The notes under the pieces were generated by a model, which ran no database searches, was not told where the DNA came from, and worked only from the letters and a program-made list of their open reading frames with translations. Source: Proteobacteria bacterium ST_bin12 (lineage in GTDB: Bacteria; Pseudomonadota; Gammaproteobacteria; Burkholderiales; Methylophilaceae). Taken from it: DNA of 64,000 nucleotides. A program made the position numbers and the translations under genes. The stretch is taken from the NCBI GenBank assembly GCA_002083635.1, contig MSXP01000008.1:17930-81929 (forward strand), given 5' to 3'. Of this stretch, positions 1 to 8,489 are shown in pieces (the stretch's first letter is position 1; each line of letters begins with the position of its first letter).

Positions 1-108
1 AGGATCTGAACCATTTGCCAATTGACGTGCGCGATAGGCTGCAACTAAGGTTAACTGGAAGCGGTTTGGGATTTTCTCTAAGCAATCATCTACGGTAATA
101 CGGGCCAT
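1..108 (-). CDS. rpoZ: RNA polymerase omega subunit (partial, 5' part only)
   Basis: The first 36 codons of the omega subunit, which helps assemble and stabilise the beta' subunit of RNA polymerase; the gene runs off the left edge of the window. The N-terminus MARITVDDCLEKIPNRF is the typical omega start, and an AAAGGA ribosome-binding site lies just before the ATG at 108. It follows gmk on the same strand, the common gmk-rpoZ order, where a relA/spoT gene usually comes next (not visible here). The identification is firm despite truncation. Confidence 0.93.
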   Translation of the reverse strand, partial: MARITVDDCLEKIPNRFQLTLVAAYRARQLANGSDP

Positions 109-127
109 TTGTGTTCCTTTAAATTGT

Positions 128-150
128 GCGGTCAACTTCATATTGACCGC
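128..150 (-). other. 8-bp inverted repeat between gmk and rpoZ
   Basis: GCGGTCAA at 128-135 and TTGACCGC at 143-150 form a perfect 8-bp stem with a 7-nt loop in the gmk-rpoZ gap. No T-run follows on the minus strand, so it does not look like a simple intrinsic terminator. It sits about 20 nt upstream of the rpoZ start and could be a processing, attenuation or mRNA-stability hairpin. The structure is seen; the role is inferred. Confidence 0.45.
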
Positions 151-207
151 TAAATTGGGTTAATTGTTATTAAATTAAGGCTTAATATTCAAAACTTAAC
201 GCTAAAA

Positions 208-843
208 TCACGTTACATTTTGAACAAGCGCAGCATAACGCTGAAGTTGTGATGTCGATTTCAGCCTATTTGCCCGAATAATCGCCATTAAGTCTTGTAA
301 AGCCACATCAAAATTATCATTGATTGTAACATAATCAAACTCGACCACATGGCTCATTTCCTCGCGCGCTGCCGCAACCCGCTTATTAATCACTTCGACA
401 CTATCTTGGCCGCGATTATTCAAACGTTGCTCTAGAGTTTCTACTGACGGTGGCAGTATAAAAATACTGATGGCTTGCGGATAAATCGCGCGCACTTGCG
501 CTGCGCCCTGCCAATCAATTTCTAAAATCACATCGTAACCTGCATTAAGCGCACTATCTACCGCAGCTTGCGAAGTGCCATATTTTGCGCCGTGCACATT
601 AGCACTTTCCAAAAAACCGCCCTCGCTTAAAATGCTTAAAAATTGTGTTTCATTCACAAAGTGATAATGCACGCCGTTTTCTTCGCCTACGCGCTGGTTG
701 CGCGTTGTATGCGAAACAGACAGTTTGATTTGCGCATCATGCATCAATATCGACTTAACCAAACTGGTTTTGCCCGCGCCTGAAGCCGCGGTAATAATAA
801 AAAGATTACCCGCAACTTGATTTAAAACCATGCTTAATGTCAT
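208..843 (-). CDS. gmk: Guanylate kinase
   Basis: Guanylate kinase phosphorylates GMP to GDP with ATP in the cytoplasm. The P-loop SGAGKTS is at about residues 21-27 and the GMP-binding SHTTR motif at about 44-48. The frame is open further upstream to 966, but that extension would overlap the end of the Anbu gene. The ATG at 843 (protein MTLSMVLNQ...) gives about 211 residues, normal for the family; an ATG at 831 is an alternative. It lies 4 nt behind the Anbu gene and before rpoZ, probably in one transcript. Confidence 0.95.
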   Translation of the reverse strand: MTLSMVLNQVAGNLFIITAASGAGKTSLVKSILMHDAQIKLSVSHTTRNQRVGEENGVHYHFVNETQFLSILSEGGFLESANVHGAKYGTSQAAVDSALNAGYDVILEIDWQGAAQVRAIYPQAISIFILPPSVETLEQRLNNRGQDSVEVINKRVAAAREEMSHVVEFDYVTINDNFDVALQDLMAIIRANRLKSTSQLQRYAALVQNVT

Positions 844-847
844 GCTT

Positions 848-1576
848 TTAACACCAATCGGGGCTTGGTAAGGCAGAAAATACTTGTTTGAGCCCTGTGC
901 CCCAGCCTTGCCTGATGGCTGAATAGTAAGGATCGTTTTCTGTAATGCGTTGTTTACAGTCAGCATTTAAGCTGTCGATACGGTAAATCAGCAAATCAAT
1001 TGGCGCCGCTACCGAAACATTGCTGCGAATGGTGGAATCAAACGAAATCAATAAACATTTAACCGCATCCATCATGTCGGTATCGTATTTCACTACGCGG
1101 TCAATAATTGGTTTGCCATATTTGGTTTCGCCAATTTGAAAATAAGGTGTTTCTTGACCAATTTCAATAAAATTGCCTGCCGCGTACACTTTAAATAATC
1201 GTGGTATTTCACCTTTGATTTGGCCACCAATCAAAATAGTGGCGTTGAACTCAATATCATGGTCTTTCAAAAATGCCCCATCTCGCGCAAACGAAGCGCG
1301 TATCTCGTCGCCCACTAATGATGCGGCCTCAAATAGGCTATCTACGTTTTTAAGATGGCGCTTTTCTGAATCGTTTAATTTGAGTTTTAAGGAATTGACA
1401 ACAGACTGAGTAATGGCAAGATTTCCGGATGTCATTAACACGATTACGCGCTCATCTTTTACCTCAAAAATATGCATTTTAGGAGAAATAGCTACTTGAT
1501 CAATCCCTGCATTGGTGCGCGTGTCGGATGCGAAAACCAAGCCTTGCTCTAATAATAAACCAACGCAATATGTCAT
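848..1576 (-). CDS. Anbu-type proteasome-like peptidase
   Basis: An Ntn-hydrolase of the Anbu family (ancestral beta subunit, related to HslV and 20S proteasome beta subunits). Members form ring- or lock-washer-shaped oligomers; the natural substrate is unsettled. The start is set by chemistry: the ATG at 1576 gives MTYCVG..., so removal of Met exposes a Thr nucleophile. A TTG 12 codons earlier (1612) would bury it. Besides T2, the usual D18 (in ASDTRTNAG) and K33 (in SPKMHIF) are present. It is the promoter-distal member of the ATP-grasp / alpha-E / transglutaminase / VOC block, the classic Anbu neighbourhood. The next gene, gmk, starts 4 nt on. Confidence 0.88.
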   Translation of the reverse strand: MTYCVGLLLEQGLVFASDTRTNAGIDQVAISPKMHIFEVKDERVIVLMTSGNLAITQSVVNSLKLKLNDSEKRHLKNVDSLFEAASLVGDEIRASFARDGAFLKDHDIEFNATILIGGQIKGEIPRLFKVYAAGNFIEIGQETPYFQIGETKYGKPIIDRVVKYDTDMMDAVKCLLISFDSTIRSNVSVAAPIDLLIYRIDSLNADCKQRITENDPYYSAIRQGWGTGLKQVFSALPSPDWC

Positions 1577-1682
1577 GATGGTGATAAAAATACAGAAGTT
1601 TGCTAAAAACAAATCATACCATTTTGGGTAATGGCTGATGTTGGAATGCGTGAATTTTTACTGATTTTTTTGTGTTAAGTAT

Positions 1683-2885
1683 TTACATAAATCCTGCGGC
1701 TTCGGTTAATTTTGCCACATTTTCTTGCGTAAAGAATCCATCAAAGCTGCCGTAACGTTGCACATATTCAATAATCAGCGATGAATGCTCTGACGCATTG
1801 GAGAATATTTGCTTTAAACCCTGCTCTTTTGAGCCAATCACATCCAGCAAAAAGCCTTTGCCATTTTCGGCAATCGCATCCACCACAAAATCGATATTTT
1901 CTTTGCCCTTATATTCACCATCTTTTACCGAAATCGCCATATGGTGCAAGCGCGGCCCGTAGTTACGCACAAAGGTTTCTGTAGGTGAAGGCAAATGTTC
2001 TAAATGGTTAATAAAGTAAGGCGTGTTGTTGGCGGTAAATACTTTGGCTGGGCTTTTCGATTCTGGAATCGGATGGGCACTTTTAGTCACATTAGTCGAC
2101 GAGTTTTGGTCTTTAATGTTGTAAGCACCCCAAAAATAATAGCTAGAAAGTGACAAATATTCCAAAATCGCCACTTCGCGATTTTGGCTGTAAACCCTTG
2201 TCGCTAAATGGTCTAGCGGTAATAATAAATCCGTCACGCCTATTTTGGCTTGCAGTGTTTTAGCTTCTGCATAGGCTGCTTGTACATCTGATTTGATGAC
2301 GCTTACACCTAGTGCATATACTCTTAACTCATCTGGCTCGCGCTCTAGATACGCCACAATATTATGCGTATAAGGTGATGGTTTACTGATGGATAAATTA
2401 CCTGGCAGCTCTAATTTGCGCGTGTCATCTTGATTAAAAAAGCGAAAGCCGCGCTGCTGCTGAATTTTAACTACACTGTGTAAATCGTCTACGCGAATAA
2501 TCTCGCCCATATAGCGGCTGTTGGGCTTGTTAGCGCCAATTGGGTAGACTTCGTTTAAGCTTCTGAAAATGCCGAGCAAGTTTGGGTCTTTTACTTCACG
2601 TAACAAAATATCAGGTGAATTTAAATCGATACGCAACACATGCGTGAGATGTTGCGCGGTTTCTAGCGTCACCAAATAATGGTATGGCGTCATTAAAGCT
2701 AATTCGGCAATGTACTTGGTCGAATGCTCAGGATCAACCGAAATCATCAGCGCATCAATTTCATGAATCATGCTGGTTAAACCTAGCTGATCGCGTTCTT
2801 TTAGCAGGCGAATTAAATTGTCTTCAAAAAATGTTGAATTTTCTTTATCGCCATGACGGCTGAATTGTAGTGAGTGATTAGTCAT
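1683..2885 (-). CDS. HPPD-like VOC-fold protein in the Anbu operon, substrate unknown
   Basis: A 400-residue protein whose C-terminal half resembles 4-hydroxyphenylpyruvate dioxygenase and relatives of the vicinal-oxygen-chelate superfamily. LDHLATRV (H226), RLHHMAISV (H315) and LIIEYVQR (E373), the last preceded by LKQIFS, occupy the places of the HPPD 2-His-1-Glu iron ligands. About 50 residues between the two VOC modules (255-305) look like a Ser/Thr/Pro-rich insert. The N-terminal 200 residues are not recognised. The gene begins 4 nt after the transglutaminase gene, so translation is probably coupled. What is seen: the motifs and order. What is inferred: a metal-dependent oxygenase or isomerase working with the Anbu set. 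A non-catalytic VOC protein is the alternative. Confidence 0.62.
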   Translation of the reverse strand: MTNHSLQFSRHGDKENSTFFEDNLIRLLKERDQLGLTSMIHEIDALMISVDPEHSTKYIAELALMTPYHYLVTLETAQHLTHVLRIDLNSPDILLREVKDPNLLGIFRSLNEVYPIGANKPNSRYMGEIIRVDDLHSVVKIQQQRGFRFFNQDDTRKLELPGNLSISKPSPYTHNIVAYLEREPDELRVYALGVSVIKSDVQAAYAEAKTLQAKIGVTDLLLPLDHLATRVYSQNREVAILEYLSLSSYYFWGAYNIKDQNSSTNVTKSAHPIPESKSPAKVFTANNTPYFINHLEHLPSPTETFVRNYGPRLHHMAISVKDGEYKGKENIDFVVDAIAENGKGFLLDVIGSKEQGLKQIFSNASEHSSLIIEYVQRYGSFDGFFTQENVAKLTEAAGFM

Positions 2886-2889
2886 TGAA

Positions 2890-3756
2890 TTACTGTTGTG
2901 CTTGCTGCACTTGTTGTAACTTTTGCTGAATTTCTTGCGCCTCTTTTAAGAGTGCTATCTGGTTCATTTTATGTTGCTGATGAATGGGTACGCCTGCCTG
3001 ATTCACCACCACGCTGGTCGCCATGCCTTCTATTCCACCACCAGAACGCATGCCGGTCACTGGGCTTGCAGTGCGGTAATCTAAACCTGTCGCCAAGCGT
3101 ATATAGGTTTCGCCAGCGTGACAGCCGTTTGATACATCGACACTTTGCCAAGCACTATCAAACCACACATCCACCCAAGCGTGGCTTTGCATTAAGCTGC
3201 CATCTTGCGTAAATAAATAGCCGCTGACATAACGTGCGGGATATCCTAAACTCCGGCAACAGGCAATAAACACATGCGCATGATCTTGGCAAACGCCTTG
3301 ACCCAGGTGAAACGCCTCAATCGCGGTAGTTTTTACTTCTGTTGCGCCTTTGATATAGCCTACTTTTTCCACTAGCGCATGCATTAAGTCATCAATCGGC
3401 TTATCTTTAAATTGGGCAGAAAATGCCGTAATTGCTCCATCTGCCAATGTTAATGGCGTGTCGCGCAAATAAATGGTTAAGGGCAGTGTTTGCTCTTGCG
3501 AATAGTCATTTACGCCTGTTTCTACCTCGCCAATTACGGTAACACTTAATTCAGTATGCGGCGTATCCACCACAAGCGTATGCGTGGTATTGCCAAAAGC
3601 ATCTTCAAAAGCTTGCAATTGGCCTTGCACTTTAATATCCCAATATTTGACGTGTTGTCCAAAACCGCTTTGCGGCGTGAGCCTGAGCTGTTGAATCGTA
3701 TAGTTAACAGGTGCGCTGTAAACGTATTGCGTGTGATGTTCGATAGTGAGGCGCAT
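2890..3756 (-). CDS. Transglutaminase-like cysteine protease of the Anbu cluster
   Basis: A bacterial transglutaminase-fold protein (COG1305-like, 288 residues) with the N-terminal beta-domain typical of this subfamily (MRLTIEHHTQYVY). The catalytic triad is visible as C156 in GQGVCQDHAH, H192 in QSHAWVDVWF and D207 in SVDVSNG. Relatives are predicted peptidases or amidases associated with the ATP-grasp/alpha-E pair and Anbu. No signal peptide is seen, so it is probably cytoplasmic. The C-terminus ends in a Gln-rich stretch. It starts 29 nt downstream of the alpha-E gene. Confidence 0.88.
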   Translation of the reverse strand: MRLTIEHHTQYVYSAPVNYTIQQLRLTPQSGFGQHVKYWDIKVQGQLQAFEDAFGNTTHTLVVDTPHTELSVTVIGEVETGVNDYSQEQTLPLTIYLRDTPLTLADGAITAFSAQFKDKPIDDLMHALVEKVGYIKGATEVKTTAIEAFHLGQGVCQDHAHVFIACCRSLGYPARYVSGYLFTQDGSLMQSHAWVDVWFDSAWQSVDVSNGCHAGETYIRLATGLDYRTASPVTGMRSGGGIEGMATSVVVNQAGVPIHQQHKMNQIALLKEAQEIQQKLQQVQQAQQ

Positions 3757-3785
3757 GCTTGGTTTTATCTAATTAGGCTGAATGG

Positions 3786-4733
3786 TTAACTGGCATTAAT
3801 ACTTAAAAAAGCACGTTGGATTTCTGCGCCTAATAAATTGTTTGAATCAATAAAATCACTTAAAAATTCATGTAATCCGTGTTGAAAAATATCTTGCATC
3901 TTGCCGTAGCGCAATCTGGCGTGCAACTCACCTGCTAGCCTTCTACATTCGGTGTGGCGTGCACCTGAAAGCTGCTCGAGTATTGGTGAAATTTCATCCA
4001 AACAGGCATGTAATGAGCGCGGCATGTCGCGCCTTAACACCAACAATTCTGCCACACGCCATGGCACAATAGTATCACTAAATATTTTTTGATACGCCTG
4101 AAAAGCTGAGACCGAGCGCAATACAGCGCTCCATTCGTAATAATCGACGGCGCCGCCGATCTCTTCTCCTTCCGGCAATAAAAGATGATATTTCACATCC
4201 AATAATCGCGCTGTGTTGTCTGCACGCTCAATAAAGGTACCCAGCCGCACAAAGCTAAACGCATCATCGCGCAGCATGGTGCCAAAACATACACCTCTAA
4301 ACAAATGCGAGCGCGCTTTGACCCAATCGCAAAATTCACGCAAACCAGTTTTGGCTAAATCTTGGCCAATAAATTGAGAGAACTCTAGCCACAATGCATT
4401 AATATTTTCCCAAGTTTCTGAGGTCATCGCCACCCGCACTGCGCGCGCATTTTCACGCGCATTGCGCAGTGCGTTGTAAATGCTGGATGGATTATCTGCA
4501 TCCATCGCTAAATAATGAATCACGTGGGCAGCGTTTACATCGCCATATTCTTCTTCGTAGGTATCTACGTTGCCCGATATTTCTAGCGCTGGCAACCAAA
4601 GCGCAGCCTCACTTTGCGCGGCGTTTGGCACCAGCGACATGCTATAAGTCACTTCCAATACGCGCGCCATATTTTCTGCCCGCTCAATGTAGCGCGCCAT
4701 CCAGTAAAGGTGATCTGCGGTGCGGCTTAACAT
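3786..4733 (-). CDS. Alpha-E domain protein (COG2307 type)
   Basis: A 315-residue all-helical alpha-E protein. The N-terminus MLSRTADHLYWMARYIERAENMAR carries the characteristic YWM.RY.ERAEN signature, quoted here only as the diagnostic start. The family is of unknown biochemistry and nearly always sits beside a circularly permuted ATP-grasp enzyme, with which it is predicted to make or modify peptides. The start overlaps the last codons of the ATP-grasp gene by 7 nt, so the two are translationally coupled. Confidence 0.88.
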   Translation of the reverse strand: MLSRTADHLYWMARYIERAENMARVLEVTYSMSLVPNAAQSEAALWLPALEISGNVDTYEEEYGDVNAAHVIHYLAMDADNPSSIYNALRNARENARAVRVAMTSETWENINALWLEFSQFIGQDLAKTGLREFCDWVKARSHLFRGVCFGTMLRDDAFSFVRLGTFIERADNTARLLDVKYHLLLPEGEEIGGAVDYYEWSAVLRSVSAFQAYQKIFSDTIVPWRVAELLVLRRDMPRSLHACLDEISPILEQLSGARHTECRRLAGELHARLRYGKMQDIFQHGLHEFLSDFIDSNNLLGAEIQRAFLSINAS

Positions 4734-6262
4734 ACCGTTTCTACTTTACTATCTTTAAGTTTTACACTTTGTTTAACTTCTGTACTTATTGTTGCTAGTG
4801 ATTGCGATATCTCGATTTCATCTTCTGCATCTTCCAACACCCAAGTATCTTTGGTGCCGCCACCTTGCGATGAATTCACTACCAGTGAGCCTTCTTTTAA
4901 TGCCACACGACACAACGCGCCCGGCACTAAAGTAACGGTTTTTCCTGACAAAACAAATGGTCGCAAATCTACATGTCGCGGCGCAATGCCAGCCTCAACC
5001 AAGGTTGGGCAAGTGGATAATGCAAGTGTAGGTTGCGCAATATAGTTGGCAGGCTTAGATAAAATTCGCAGTCTAAACTCTTCAATCTCTTTTTTAGTGG
5101 CGGCTGGCCCCACTAACATGCCATAGCCGCCGGAACCTTGTACCTCTTTCACCACCAGCTCATGCAAATGTTCTAAGGTATATTGCAAATCGGCCTCTTT
5201 ACTTAACTCGTAAGTGGGCACATTTTCTAAAAGCGGCTCTTCGCCCAGATAAAACTTAATCATTTCTGGCACATATATATAGGTCGCTTTATCGTCTGCC
5301 ACGCCTGTTCCTAACGCGTTCGCAAGCGTCACGCCACCATTGCGATACACCGAAAGCAAGCCCGGCACGCCCAGCATTGAGTCTGCGTTAAACACCAGCG
5401 GGTCAATATAATCGTCATCAATACGCCTGTAAATCACGTCCACTTTTTGTGGGCCTTGCGTAGTGCGCATATATACGGCGTTATTGCGCACAAACAAATC
5501 TGGCCCTTCTACAAGCTCAATACCCATTTGCTGCGCAATAAAAGCATGCTCAAAGTACGCGCTGTTATACGCGCCAGGCGATAATAAAACGACGGTTGGA
5601 TCTTGGATGCCGTGCTGCGCAACTGCACGCAAGTTTTTAAGTAGCACTTGTGGGTAGTGATCCACTTGCGCAATATGGTAGCGACGGAATAATTCAGGAA
5701 AAAGCCGCATCATCATTTTGCGGTCTTCTAACATATATGACACGCCAGATGGTGTGCGCAAATTGTCTTCCAACACATAAAATTGTGATTCTGTCGTGCG
5801 GACTAAATCAATGCCAGCGATATGCGCATAAATTTGGTTGGGTACGTCTACGCCAAACATTTCTGGGCGATATTGGCTGTTAGCCAAAATACTGGCTGGC
5901 ACAATCCCTGCCTGAATAATTTCTTGCTTATGATAAATATCATGCAAAAACATATTTAACGCTTTGACACGTTGAATCGCACCAGCCGATAATTTTGACC
6001 ATTCTTTTCCAGAAATCAATCGCGGAATCACATCAAACGGAATCAGCCGCTCTGCCCCATCGGCCTCGCCGTAGACGTTAAAAGTAATACCAACACGGCG
6101 GAATAGCAGCTCCGCCTCTTGGCGCTTACTTTCTAATTGATGATGCGGAATATCTTTAAGCCAATCATGATAAGCCGCGTAGATGTGGCGAACCTGCTTT
6201 TCATCCAACTTAGATGCATCTAATTGCATTTCGTCGAAAAACATTTTGGGAGATTTTTGCAT
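4727..6262 (-). CDS. Circularly permuted ATP-grasp protein (COG2308 type)
   Basis: A 511-residue member of the circularly permuted ATP-grasp family, predicted amide- or peptide-bond-forming ligases whose products are unknown. Supporting segments are EDNLRTPSGVSYMLEDR (about 193-209), IYRRIDDDYIDPL (about 278-290) and VKEVQGSGGYGMLVGP (about 372-387), typical of the group. It is the first gene of the Anbu block. Two in-frame starts are possible, the ATG at 6262 and one six codons later at 6244; neither has a strong ribosome-binding site. A long dyad symmetry spans the upstream start. Confidence 0.9.
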   Translation of the reverse strand: MQKSPKMFFDEMQLDASKLDEKQVRHIYAAYHDWLKDIPHHQLESKRQEAELLFRRVGITFNVYGEADGAERLIPFDVIPRLISGKEWSKLSAGAIQRVKALNMFLHDIYHKQEIIQAGIVPASILANSQYRPEMFGVDVPNQIYAHIAGIDLVRTTESQFYVLEDNLRTPSGVSYMLEDRKMMMRLFPELFRRYHIAQVDHYPQVLLKNLRAVAQHGIQDPTVVLLSPGAYNSAYFEHAFIAQQMGIELVEGPDLFVRNNAVYMRTTQGPQKVDVIYRRIDDDYIDPLVFNADSMLGVPGLLSVYRNGGVTLANALGTGVADDKATYIYVPEMIKFYLGEEPLLENVPTYELSKEADLQYTLEHLHELVVKEVQGSGGYGMLVGPAATKKEIEEFRLRILSKPANYIAQPTLALSTCPTLVEAGIAPRHVDLRPFVLSGKTVTLVPGALCRVALKEGSLVVNSSQGGGTKDTWVLEDAEDEIEISQSLATISTEVKQSVKLKDSKVETVC

Positions 6263-6298
6263 GATTAAGGTCTTTAGTTAGTATAAAGACTTATGCAA
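6257..6298. promoter_or_regulatory. Two-tier dyad over the start of the Anbu block
   Basis: An outer pair TTGCAT (6257-6262) / ATGCAA (6293-6298) encloses an inner 7-bp pair GTCTTTA (6270-6276) / TAAAGAC (6284-6290) with a 7-nt centre. The dyad covers the first start codon of the ATP-grasp gene and its leader. It could be an operator or an mRNA hairpin limiting translation. The symmetry is seen directly; the function is inferred. Confidence 0.4.
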
Positions 6299-6360
6299 GG
6301 CGTATGCCAGATTATTATTATTTTAAAAACAATAACTTACGATAATATTTAATTCGCGCA

Positions 6361-6386
6361 AGAAAACATGCACTTATACAGTGCAT
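6361..6386 (-). terminator. Possible terminator behind yicC
   Basis: ATGCACT (6368-6374) and AGTGCAT (6380-6386) form a 7-bp stem with a 5-nt loop, followed on the minus strand by GTTTTCTT. It lies about 70 nt past the yicC stop and before the ATP-grasp gene, so it would separate yicC from the Anbu block. The T-tract is imperfect. Confidence 0.4.
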
Positions 6387-6457
6387 TTAAAAAGTAATTT
6401 TTTAAATGTGCGCAATAGATTAGTGCATGCTGCGTCTGGCTTACTTAACCTGCTTAA

Positions 6458-7324
6458 CTACTCAATATTCTGAATTTGCTCACGCATTTGTTCTATCAAC
6501 ACTTTCAGCTCCATGGAAATCTGGCTTGTTTCTACTGCCACCGATTTTGATCCCAATGTATTCGCTTCACGATTCATTTCCTGCATTAAAAAATCTAAAC
6601 GCTTACCTACCGCACCACCTGCGTGCAAAATACGTTTTACTTCTGATATATGCGAGTCCAGTCGTGATAATTCTTCGTCTACATCAATGCGTTGCGCATA
6701 CAACACCATCTCTTGACGTATGCGGTCATCATCACGGCTATTGGTTGCTTCGTGCAACTTAACACTTAATTTGGCCTGATATTGCGCAATTAAATTAGGC
6801 ATCATCGGCTTTACTCTGGTGACATGCTGCTCAATTTGTTGCAATCTATCCAAAATAACGGCTTTTAGTTTTTCACCCTCACGCGCACGCGCATCAATCA
6901 AATGTTGCAAAACTTGATTCAATACTTGCTTGAAATCCGCTTCAAGCGCATCAGCATCCAACGCTTCCGACATCATCACGCCTGGCATGCGCAAAATATC
7001 CAGCATATTCACTGGTTGCGTGTGCGGAAAATATTGCGCGGCAGTTTTTGCGCTTTCGGCAATTTGTTGCAAAACCGTATGATTAAGTTGCGGCACACTA
7101 TCCACGCCCGTTTCACGCATCATGCTCATGCGAACATCTACTTTGCCACGGCCTAATTTAGCCTGAATTAGTTCGCGCGCAGTAGCTTCAAATAGGCGTA
7201 AATTATCATCCAACTTAAGTTGTAACTCTAAATAGCGGTGATTGACCGAACGGCACTCAACCAGCAAAATACCTTGTTTGGTGTTGTGTTCTTGCGACGC
7301 GTAGCCTGTCATGCTTAATATCAT
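6458..7324 (-). CDS. yicC: YicC family protein
   Basis: YicC/YloC family protein, conserved in bacteria and in E. coli implicated in RNA turnover and stress survival. The start MILSMTGYASQE at 7324 is the family's hallmark N-terminus; the frame is open 17 codons further upstream but that stretch lacks family similarity. The C-terminal part DFLMQEMNREANTLGSKS (DUF1732 portion) is present. In many proteobacteria yicC lies directly before gmk; here the five-gene Anbu block separates them. Confidence 0.92.
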   Translation of the reverse strand: MILSMTGYASQEHNTKQGILLVECRSVNHRYLELQLKLDDNLRLFEATARELIQAKLGRGKVDVRMSMMRETGVDSVPQLNHTVLQQIAESAKTAAQYFPHTQPVNMLDILRMPGVMMSEALDADALEADFKQVLNQVLQHLIDARAREGEKLKAVILDRLQQIEQHVTRVKPMMPNLIAQYQAKLSVKLHEATNSRDDDRIRQEMVLYAQRIDVDEELSRLDSHISEVKRILHAGGAVGKRLDFLMQEMNREANTLGSKSVAVETSQISMELKVLIEQMREQIQNIE

Positions 7325-7495
7325 AGTTGTGTTCTTAAGTTTATTTGTTAAAGTAATTTGTGATAATTGTATCAAACCCCTATGATTTAACGTGGTTTTT
7401 ATGCGAGAATGCGTAAATTAAATGATTTAAGATTCAATATCTTAATAACAAAACTAGAATTTTTGCACGCGAGATGACAGGCTACACTTAACTAG

Positions 7496-8437
7496 ATGGC
7501 TACACTTAAAAATCAATCTTTGCCTATCGGCTATATTCTTCAAGATTACATCATCACGCGCGTGCTAAGCACAGGCGGATTTAGTTTTGTCTATCTGGCA
7601 CAAGATATGAACAAAAATATTGTGGCCATTAAAGAATACATGCCCACTGGTTTGGCCTTGCGTGAGGATGGCGCAACCGTGCTACTGGGTAGCGATGACG
7701 ATGCCGCCACTTTTAAACACGGCCTAAAATGCTTTTTTGAAGAAGGTCTGGCATTAGCCAAAATTGACCATAAAAATATCGTGCGGGTGCTAAATTTCTT
7801 TAGAGAAAACAATACTGTTTACATGGTGATGCAGTATGAGCGCGGCAAATCCTTACAAGACTTTATCCTGTCGCAAACTGAGCCTGTAAACGAAAAATTT
7901 GTGCGCCGTGTCTTTGGTGAGTTGCTAAATGGTCTGCGTGAAGTGCATACACAAAAGCTGCTGCACTTGGATATTAAGCCCGCCAATATTTATATTCGAT
8001 TAGATGGCTCGCCTGTATTGCTGGATTTTGGCTCTGCGCGCCAAACGCTCACGCAAACGCAATCTAAACTATCGCCCAGCTACACACCTGGCTTTGCGCC
8101 GCCAGAGCAATATTTTGAACGCAAACAATTAGGTCCGTGGAGCGATATTTATAGCGTAGGTGCCAGCATGTATTCTTGCTTGGCAAGGTCGGCACCAATG
8201 GCTGCTAATCAGCGCGTTAAAAAAGATTTTCTGGCGCCTGCCACCAAAGTAGGCAAAGGCATTTACACACAAGAATTACTGCAAATTATTGATAACTGCC
8301 TCAAGCTTAATTATCTCGATAGGCCACAGAGCGTATTTTCATTACAGAAGACTTTATTTGAAATTGTTCCCCCAATTGAGGTAAAGAAGCCTAGTTTAGC
8401 CAAAAAAATTAAAGACGCTTTAAACAAACCACTTTAA
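7496..8437 (+). CDS. Serine/threonine protein kinase
   Basis: A 313-residue soluble Hanks-type kinase with a full catalytic domain: glycine loop STGGFSFVYLA (25-35), ATP-binding K46 in VAIKEYMP, catalytic D159 in HLDIKPAN (the usual Arg before Asp is Leu, so it is a non-RD kinase), DFG at 177-179, and an APPEQY activation-segment end. There is no transmembrane or extracellular sensor domain, only a short basic tail. It is followed 52 nt downstream by a PP2C phosphatase, a typical antagonistic pair. Targets are unknown. Confidence 0.92.
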   Translation: MATLKNQSLPIGYILQDYIITRVLSTGGFSFVYLAQDMNKNIVAIKEYMPTGLALREDGATVLLGSDDDAATFKHGLKCFFEEGLALAKIDHKNIVRVLNFFRENNTVYMVMQYERGKSLQDFILSQTEPVNEKFVRRVFGELLNGLREVHTQKLLHLDIKPANIYIRLDGSPVLLDFGSARQTLTQTQSKLSPSYTPGFAPPEQYFERKQLGPWSDIYSVGASMYSCLARSAPMAANQRVKKDFLAPATKVGKGIYTQELLQIIDNCLKLNYLDRPQSVFSLQKTLFEIVPPIEVKKPSLAKKIKDALNKPL

Positions 8438-8489
8438 GATAGCAATTGACACATTAATCACATAAAAACACTCAATAATAGCTGCTTAA

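Noticed and set aside
1577..1612. Upstream extension of the Anbu gene to a TTG start
   Set aside because: It would put 12 residues before the conserved MTYCVG and hide the Thr nucleophile that must be at the mature N-terminus.
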